Source: Melanocharis versteri
Lineage: Eukaryota; Chordata; Aves; Passeriformes; Melanocharitidae
Direction: 5' to 3'
Assembly: GCA_013397845.1 (NCBI GenBank)
Contig: VZTG01009169.1
Location: 62,001 to 126,000 of the forward strand
DNA: 64,000 nt
Positions 56,801 through 64,000 of this stretch are shown one piece after another (position 1 is the stretch's first letter; each line of letters opens with the position of its first letter). The notes below the pieces were generated by a model. It was given only the letters and a program-made list of their open reading frames with translations, was not told the DNA's origin and did no database searches. A program made the position numbers and the translations under genes.

Positions 56801-59256
56801 CTGGGCCGGGGTGACCACAGGCAGCAGGGCACGTGCCCCACTCCTGGCTGGATGCGGTGCTGTGGCATGCACTGCCTCTGGATTCAGGTGAAGGACTGAG
56901 CAGCTCTGAGAGAGCTGTTTGCTTTGTTATTGAGCAAATAGTGCATGCTTTAAGCTGACATCAGTATTTACACAGTGGGCTGTCGCGTCTCCAAAGGGAC
57001 TCCAGCAGTACCAGCTGTGGTATGATCCCCCTCGGAGAAGCCTCCTGCAGAGCATATTCTGCTGGAGCACCAGAGATCACCTAAATATGGGTTTACAGGA
57101 GAGAGTCTCACAGTCCCGTCACATCACCTCGAGGAGCAACGGTTTTCTTTCACATTGAGCCATACTGGGTTCTTTCTGGCAATGGAGGGGCTGGAGCAGG
57201 ATCAGCCCCTCATCACCCAGTGGGCAGGGATGGAGTCAGGACAGCAAGTGGGATGCTCCCAGCCACTCTTCAGTCTGCTCCTGGCCAAGCTACCATCCCA
57301 CAGCATTAATTAGAAGTATTTCCTTACCTCTAAATTATTTTTTAACATAAAATATGTGGTTTTGTCAAGATACCTTTGGTTTTTTCCTGGGCAAATGTCA
57401 ACACTTTTGATGACATTTTCTGATTTTTGTTTTCCAGATGGGAGAATCAAAGTGCAAAATATCACTTTAAATCACCACTTCGGAATGAAGCATATTTCAT
57501 TTTGAAATGTCAGTTTAAAACAGGACAATTCATTTTTAAATGCTACAAAACAAGAAATGTCCTTTTTACCACTTGAAATCACTTTGTTTTGATTTAAAAT
57601 GTCAGCATTTTGTGTCTCCTCTTCATTAGAGGAGTCTGTTTCACTGTCTCATGGTCCAGAGCAGATAGAAATTTCGAACATGGTTGAAAACTGAAGATTT
57701 CTTCTCTGAGAGGTGTGGGTTTGTCTGGTACACTGCTGGAGCTCTCTGCTGCCCATGGAGGGGACTGTGGCTGCAAGGTTGGCACAGGGCAGGGGTACCC
57801 CTGGCACCTGCTGCTGGTCCTGGCAGCACTCCCCAACCTCGGCGTCATCACCGCTTGTCTTTGTGGCATCCTGTTAGTAAGTTATGATCCAGCACTAAAA
57901 TTTTATGGGGGACATGGTTGTTTGCTGGACCTGGTCAGGCCCCAGCAGGTGATAGTGGAGACTGGGAGGTCACCACATCCCTTGGCAGATGCCAAGCGGT
58001 GACATCGCTGTTGGTGCCGCTGCCTGCGGCGCGCCGGAGCTGTTCCCATCTGCAGGGCTGTGGCTGTAAATAGTGAAGAGAATGTATTTAAAGCACTCAG
58101 CAGTAAAATACAAAGCCTTTTGGGATTTACATTTTTCCCTAGGGGCTCTGGATGATGTAAAACTTGGCTTCTTCCCAGCATGTCCTGCGTGGAGTGGGCG
58201 TGGTGCCCGTGTGGTGCCAAGAGAGGTTATTGGTGTGTCCAGAAGTAGCGGCTGCAGTTTTGAGTGTGCGGTTGCATAAACTTGGCTTCTGTGCTGAAAG
58301 GAGGAACAGCCCCAGAAGAAGGTGACGCGCTGGGAGAACGGAGTGCAGGTCCTGGCACTGCCATGGGCTCTGTGTATCCCGCTGGCAATCAGCTGCCCCG
58401 TTCCTTGGATTCCTATGGGGTGCTGGCCCCAGGACATCCAGCGCAATCAGCCCATCCTTCTGTTTGTCAGCAAGTGGTTTGCAAATGCCAAACCTTGGGC
58501 ATCACTGCAAGGGACCTCAGTGACACAAGGACAATAACATGCACAAAAAAGGTGGGACCTGAAATGACTCGCTGATCTACTCTGGCTCTTCCCACACACG
58601 CTGGGTCTGCGTTTAGTGTTTGTCATCTGCTTTAATAACCTACTAAAAAGGACCTGATTTTGAGCTCTCAGCAGTAAAAATCAGGAGCAGCTCTGCAGGT
58701 GCTGCTGTTCAAAGGGGTGAGCAGGGTTATGGGCTGAGCTCCTGGAGAAGTTTCAGGGTGCGATTGGCACGTGCTCATGCACCCGAGAGTGTGTGTCCTG
58801 AAGTGAGGCTGGTGAAATTCCCAGGTGTCCCCAGCCACTCCCAGGGATACAGTGGCTCAGGCTGATGGCAGGTGTCACTGCCCATGTCCTTCTTTGTCCT
58901 TTCAGATGTGATGTCTGCTCCTTGCAAAGACCTGACCCACTCAAGGCTGGCAGATGCACAGATGGGAGTGTGAATCCCCAGTAAAAGGTAACTATCGTTC
59001 ACGTGTACTACTGCTGGTGGCATCTCTTTCTGTCCTGCTGCAATGGCCTGTGCTGCTGATGAAGTCTGAGGCCATCTGAGGGTGGTGGGTGAATCCCTTC
59101 ATCTGCCAGGGCCATGTCCCCACAGCCAGGACACCCCAGTCCTCCCAATGTTCAGGAGTCATACCACTGCGTGCAGGAGCATTGGTGAGTGGACTTGCAC
59201 CTCCCAGCCCTCCTTGGTCCCTCTTCATCCACATATCTCTTCTTCTTTTTGGTAGA
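53831..59256. other. Noncoding, probably TAFA3 first intron
   Basis: No exon recognised. Contains an AT-rich part at about 57300-57680 with repeated 'aaatg'/'tttaaa' words. The rest is ordinary sequence. Confidence 0.4.
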
Positions 59257-59374
59257 ATGAGTGAGAGAGATATACAGAGCCTGAGCAAATGGGTTTTCGT
59301 GCTCAGTCTCTGCCTTACCACGCTGTGGGGACGACTGACACTGGCCTCCATGCATCATCACAGAAGCCATTCAG
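59257..59374 (+). CDS. TAFA3: TAFA3 (FAM19A3), first coding exon
   Basis: TAFA proteins are small secreted, cysteine-rich neuropeptide- or chemokine-like proteins made mainly in the nervous system. The exon starts right after a splice acceptor (TTTTGGTAG|A-ATG) and ends at CATTCAG|GTAGGG in phase 1. It encodes 39 residues: MSERDIQSLSKWVFVLSLCL, then a Leu-rich stretch, TLWGRLTLA and a His/Ser-rich end. This is a signal peptide of family length with the family's N-terminal MSER/MSKR and LWG-type segment. In the family the next exon begins with the glycine that completes this phase (G-T-C-E-V). I did not find that exon before 64000, so the mature cysteine-rich domain lies right of the window. 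The symbol rests on the exon plus its position after PPM1J; TAFA2 has a similar N-terminus but lies elsewhere in other vertebrates. Confidence 0.78.
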
Positions 59375-60829
59375 GTAGGGGAGTGACATCCTTGCTGCAT
59401 GTGTCACATGCTTGTGCAATCATCTGGGTCCCCATGATACTGGTGGTACTTTGGGGTCTTCATGGGATGCCTGAGGTGGGGGTTATGTGGGGATGAGATG
59501 CTTGGTGGAGTTCTGTCTCACGCTTTTTGGTGGGAGGAGGAGTTTCAGGCTGTGGTGCACACCAGGAGCATGTGGGCATCTCTCTGGGGACCTAATGCTG
59601 CCAGCCTCAAGGAGCTCAGTGTCCATCCCTGTTTCTGGGGTCTGGGTAGCAAGAATGAGTGTGCCAAAGGTGTGGGGCAGCATCCAGCAAACAGACACCA
59701 AGAGGCACCAACACAGTGGCACTGTGACAGCTGTGGGATTGGCATCTGGAGTGTCCATGTGTGCAGGAAACTCCTGGGACTGCTCCTTCGAGACAGGTAG
59801 GAACATGCAGCCATAGGGCTGTAAAGCTGCTCCTTGGAGTTAGAAGTTGTGAATACTCATTATGGGGCATTTAAAACCAGTGGCTTGGTGAGTCTGGGTG
59901 GTCTGAGGAGTTAAAGGGGGAATTTCTTCATGTCTGTAGCAAAATCTGGGATGCATATAATGATCCATATATACATCTGATACATCTTTGTGAATCTATT
60001 ATTGCGGTAATTCTTGCTCGGGGAGCAGTGGATATAAGTCTTTCCATCCGAGTTGCTGTAAGTATCATAAACCCCATTTGTTTTGTGGTGGGCACTCTCC
60101 ACTTCAGGCTTTCATTAGAAATAAAAATTTTCACCCCCCTGGTTGCAAAGATCATCTAGAAAGATGGAACAAGTGTAAAGTGATGTAGAACTGAAAGTCT
60201 TGCTGGACAACATCACTGTGGCTCTGAGATGTTCATTTGTTATTCCCAGCTGTGAATTTGAGATTTCCTCTGTGAGTGTTGGAATGCTGCTTTGTGGCAT
60301 GGATGTCATTTTTTGGAAGGGTTATGTGAACCCGTGGCTGAAGTTTGTGCCCAGAGAAGAGAAGCATCTGAGAAGTTGTGTTCAGCCCTTTGTGCCCATC
60401 CTGCCTGGCACAGGAGCCTGATGGGCCAGTGGGGGGACCCAGTGGTCCAGGGCTGGGGGCTCCTTGGAGCATGGTGGAGGACATGTGGGGAGGTGGGTGC
60501 TGGTGTTACTGGTGGTACTGGTGTTACTGAAGTCCCTGGCAGAGCTGTGCAGCCCGGCAGCATAGGCGAACGCTTGGATCCTGGGGCGCCTCCTGCCTGC
60601 TTCTTGTGCCTCTGCTTGGAAAGGGCATTTAAGGGTTAATTTGAAACCATTCATGCTCTTGATTGACCCCACACCTAACCCTGTCCTATTTCTGTCATTT
60701 TTGCCTGACAGTTAAAGCAGTTCTAATCCTGTAATCCCCACCCGCATTGCTTAAAACCAAAACACGTCTCCCAGAGTGACTCCCTCACCCAATCAGTCAG
60801 CAGCTACCTGTCCTAACCCTGAAGACACC

Positions 60830-61140
60830 ATCCGTGGAAGTGTTCAAGGCCNCCCACACCATTCAGCACCCCTCCGTGCTTGCCGGGCCATCACACCTTT
60901 TTTTTTGGCAGGGGAAATTAGTTTTTGGATAAATTAGCTCTGACCAGGCTCATGCTTTGAGGAGGAGAATGCCAAGGCCGGCTATCAGTCTGCCTGGCCG
61001 TCCGTCCATCCCCTCACCATTCCATATCCCTCGGAGTTCGCGGGGCCATAACCCCACCTTTTTTTTTNTCCTGCTAATGGCAGGGAGTGGAGCAAGATGA
61101 GCTTTAAGCTTCTTTCCAACCCAAACCTTTCTGTGATTCT
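60830..61140 (+). repeat. CR1 LINE 3' end interrupted by a gap-bounded insertion
   Basis: The left part ('ggaagtgttcaaggcc', to 60851) and right part ('ctgctaatggcagggagtgg' to 'tttctgtgattct', from 61069) are consecutive CR1 segments. About 45 bp of CR1 that should join them is absent. In its place is 60853-61067, bounded by Ns at 60852 and 61068. Confidence 0.85.
60853..61067 (+). repeat. 215-bp exact copy of 53096-53310 between two Ns
   Basis: The segment matches 53096-53310 at a constant offset of 7,757 bases, including a nine-T tract, with no difference that I could see. It starts and ends exactly at single Ns inside a CR1 element. Confidence 0.93.
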
Positions 61141-63194
61141 AATTGGGAGAAAACTCTTTGTTTTCTTTCTGGGATGATTTTTTGGCACTGACTCAGGTCT
61201 ACCAGGGATATGGGCACTGCTGGCAGCTTAGGTGCTCACTCAACCTGCCCAATCCCTGTGCCAGAGAGCCCTGCTCCTCCATGGGATCGATTTGTAGGGA
61301 GCTGCTTCTTTGGGGAAGAGTCAGAATTAATTAATAAATTAATTTATAATTGGGATTAATAAAGCAACGACTCACTGAGGTTTGAAGTGCAGATGCCCAA
61401 GTGTACTGATGGGTGTGAATTATGTATAAATCTCACTCGTCTATGAGCAGCCAGGCCTGTGGATTCATGTGCCAGCAGGCACAGAGTCAGGGATTTTTTG
61501 CTCTCACAGACTTATCCACAGCAGACTAAATAGTGTGCTTTTTATTCAGGAAAATTCTGATCCACAGAAACGAGGGCAGACCAGTGGCAAACACTTAAAA
61601 GTTTGACCCTGCTCTGTGTCTGTATGAACACAGTTTCTCTCTGCCCATTCTGCTTTCCTGACATTGTAAGAACTTCCTGTGACTGCCTCATCTCTTGGGC
61701 TGGGTTTCCATGGTCTCAAAACAAGAATTCTTGGTCTACTTGCTGAGTTCATGGGCTGTATTCTCCTGTTGTCTGCCCAGTTGTTGCTGCATTTGGGACA
61801 GTTTTTGGTGAAGGTTATGTTTGAAACACACTTTGATAATGCTGCATTCTCAGTGGCAGTAGCATTTGTGTCCAAGGAAGCTGCAGTGACGTTTCTGTGT
61901 GCAGCTGAACAGGGGTAACTGTGTCACTGATGCCTGAGACCCCCAGAGTCAGAGATGCTGAGGGACAGATACATCCAGAGCTTTCGTCCCGTTAAAGAAT
62001 TGTGTTTATTCACAGGTAAAACTACCTAAAAATGATCAATAGCAGAGGAAGGTCTTTAATTGTGACCTCAAACTTACAAATTTCTTGAAGGGAGAGCCCA
62101 TATGCAGACCCTCTGTTTGCCGTCCAGGGACACATCTGTTCATCACTCAACCTGAAGCAGAAGTAAAAGGCATTTAGTCAGCTGGGATTTTTTCTTCTGA
62201 GAAATGAGGTTTTCTGAGCATTGCCTGGCACTTACATGCATCCAACTTCTCTTCATTTTGTAGCTCTCCACCAGCAAGCAGTACTTTACACTGAACATGT
62301 GGAGTTGTGCCCACGCTCCCTGAGACACTCAAAATGTGTCACTTCAGGTTATGCCATAAAAACCCCATGTTCTGCTGCTTATTTAAAGGTCAACCAGAGT
62401 AGGACAGCATTTTTATTTTATTTTTGTATGCAGGATTCAAAAGCCTTGTACTCTTACAATTCTTTTATGGTTCCATGAGATAATCTGTGTCTTTTTAAAA
62501 AGGGTTCCAGTGGGGAAATACCAGTTAAATGGGAGGGAGAAGCATGCCAGAAGCTCTGGAACTTATCCCAAGCTCTCGGGAGGTTTCCTGCTGTCGGTGT
62601 TAAACACACCATCCATCTGATCTGCATTTTGTTCCAAGTTTCCTGTGGCTCAGCAAAAGGAGAAGCAGCTGCAGGGAGCTCTGGAGCCCGTTGCTCCACT
62701 GCACGTGGGCTCAGCCTCTCTGCCCGCACTTCCCAGGCGTGGGACATGAAAGCCCCGTGTGGCAGGGAGCCTCTCGGCACCGCTCTCCTGCTGGCATCCC
62801 TTGGCCTGGGGGTGCTGTCTCCTCTGCAGCAAGGAAGCAGCAGTGTCTCCTGCTGACATCCTGGGAATCGCCATATCTGAGGCAGAGGGATTTCTTCGCA
62901 CTCAGTTACACCCCCCCGAACTCCTGTGCTCACGTGAACTTTGGGGTCTGGCATGGTTCATGTTGCCTGCGGGCCACGGCAGGAGAACAAGTGAATCTGG
63001 TGTGTAGGAGCTGAGGTGCTTTATGTCAGCTGGGATGGCCCTCACCCGGCTCCCCATGGGCATGTCACCTGTGCTCAAATGCCATGGCCTGGGAAGGGGA
63101 TGCACTGTGCCCTGCTGCCAGGGCTGGGGCTGGCACCTGTGTCATTGTGTCCGACGCAGGGTGCCAGATGGTCACAAGCCAATGCGATGGGGAA

Positions 63195-63255
63195 TGGTTT
63201 TAAACTGGAAGAAGATGGATTTTGATTAGATGTTCAGAAGAAATTCTTCCTGAGC
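63195..63255 (+). repeat. Short CR1 LINE internal fragment
   Basis: Reads 'ggttttaaactggaagaaga' and 'gatgttcagaagaaattctt', the CR1 segment upstream of the 'ggtgaggccctggcacagg' region. It ends abruptly. Confidence 0.7.
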
Positions 63256-64000
63256 CAAGGGTATGGAACAACCAGGAATGCCCTGATGCCTGCTTACCTG
63301 CATGCATTTTGGGATGCCACACTGCAGGAATGCAGCTTCCCTGTCCAGGACCCAGCCTGGCTCCTGTTTCCTAGGGAATAAAAGCCTGTTCTCAGTGACC
63401 CAAGGGACCCAGGGCGTGCCCATGCATGGCTCTGCACTGCTCCTCCAGTGGTCATTAAGCAGAACCTGCAGGGATCTCTGAGGTCATGGGAATGAAGTCT
63501 CTCAGGCCTTTTTGGTTGATTTTTATTGTGCTTATGTGTGCCATTACCCAGCCAAAGCACTGATTTGAGATGCTGACCAGCTCTAAAGTCCGATCCCAGA
63601 GGTGATCAGCCAACACCATAGTTTTCTATTTTCCCTTATATTTTAATGGCACTATGAGGGGGAGCAGCAGAGCAGCCTGGATTGCTGATGAACACTGTGA
63701 CATTTCTCTGCCACTGCAGGGTGGAAACGCCATCCTGATCCTTCCTCCTCCAGGCAGAGGGTGGTGGGTGATGGCAAGATGGAGGCATTGATTGTAGCTG
63801 GGGTCGGAGGTAGTGGTGCTTTGCTTGAAGCCAAAAGCAGCACGATGCACCATCCCCTCTTGTAGCAAAGTGCATCTCATTATCAGCTGCAATTAGCCAA
63901 TGTGCTCATTAATTTCAATAAAGCTCTTGGCTTGGCCGTGGCAAGAGGGGATGAATTTTGGAGGGTAGAATGGGTGTGAGAACTATTAAGAGCAAGAGCT

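Larger units (their letters stand above)
59375..64000 (+). other. TAFA3 intron (partial)
   Basis: Noncoding sequence following the TAFA3 signal-peptide exon. It contains a broken CR1 with an artefact-like insertion (60830-61140) and a small CR1 fragment near 63195. I searched for the cysteine-rich exon and found none. Confidence 0.5.

Noticed and set aside
59375..64000. Further TAFA3 exons encoding the cysteine-rich domain
   Set aside because: I looked on the plus strand for the conserved Gly-Thr-Cys-Glu-Val and double-Cys segments between splice sites and found none.

Overview
This is vertebrate, very probably bird, nuclear DNA. The evidence is spliced genes with GT-AG introns, many CR1 LINE fragments on both strands, several CpG-rich promoters, and a gene order that matches the 1p13 block of human chromosome 1: ST7L, CAPZA1, MOV10, RHOC, PPM1J, TAFA3. 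An avian microchromosome is likely but is inference. No operon, phage, CRISPR array or bacterial feature is present, and I found no novel multi-gene system.

Layout. Positions 1-7455 carry the 5' half of ST7L (minus): eight confident coding exons and a probable first exon cut by a one-base gap at 7383. A CpG-rich divergent promoter at about 7384-8260 separates it from CAPZA1 (plus, 8041-17923, complete, 286 codons). MOV10 (plus, 20339-26245) is a complete RNA helicase of about 971 codons in 21 exons, with one doubtful splice donor. RHOC (minus, 27950-29231, complete, 193 codons) converges on MOV10. From 29232 to about 37850 there is noncoding DNA with CR1 copies, a 357-base gap and a 25-bp minisatellite. 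PPM1J (minus) occupies 39296-48241, and its first exon survives only as an isolated 148-base piece between two single-N gaps. The rest, to 64000, is mostly noncoding. It holds a CpG island at about 53332-53830 and one coding exon of TAFA3 (plus, 59257-59374).

The genes do not form one pathway. They are CAPZA1 (actin capping), RHOC (actin signalling GTPase), MOV10 (RNA silencing and restriction of retroelements), PPM1J (Ser/Thr phosphatase), ST7L (membrane protein of poorly known role) and TAFA3 (secreted neuropeptide-like protein).

The most useful observations concern structure. A 1,110-bp block is repeated, apparently identically, on both sides of the PPM1J exon 1 piece. A 215-bp piece of 53096-53310 is repeated between two Ns inside a CR1 element at 60853-61067. 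Both look like assembly errors. The ST7L/CAPZA1 promoter carries a diverged tandem duplication that keeps a 33-bp spacing between paired ATGGCG motifs. MOV10 intron 3 seems to use a GC donor. Exon boundaries were placed by reading splice sites and checking that reading phase holds across each junction. Protein comparisons are from recalled family sequences, not from a search.
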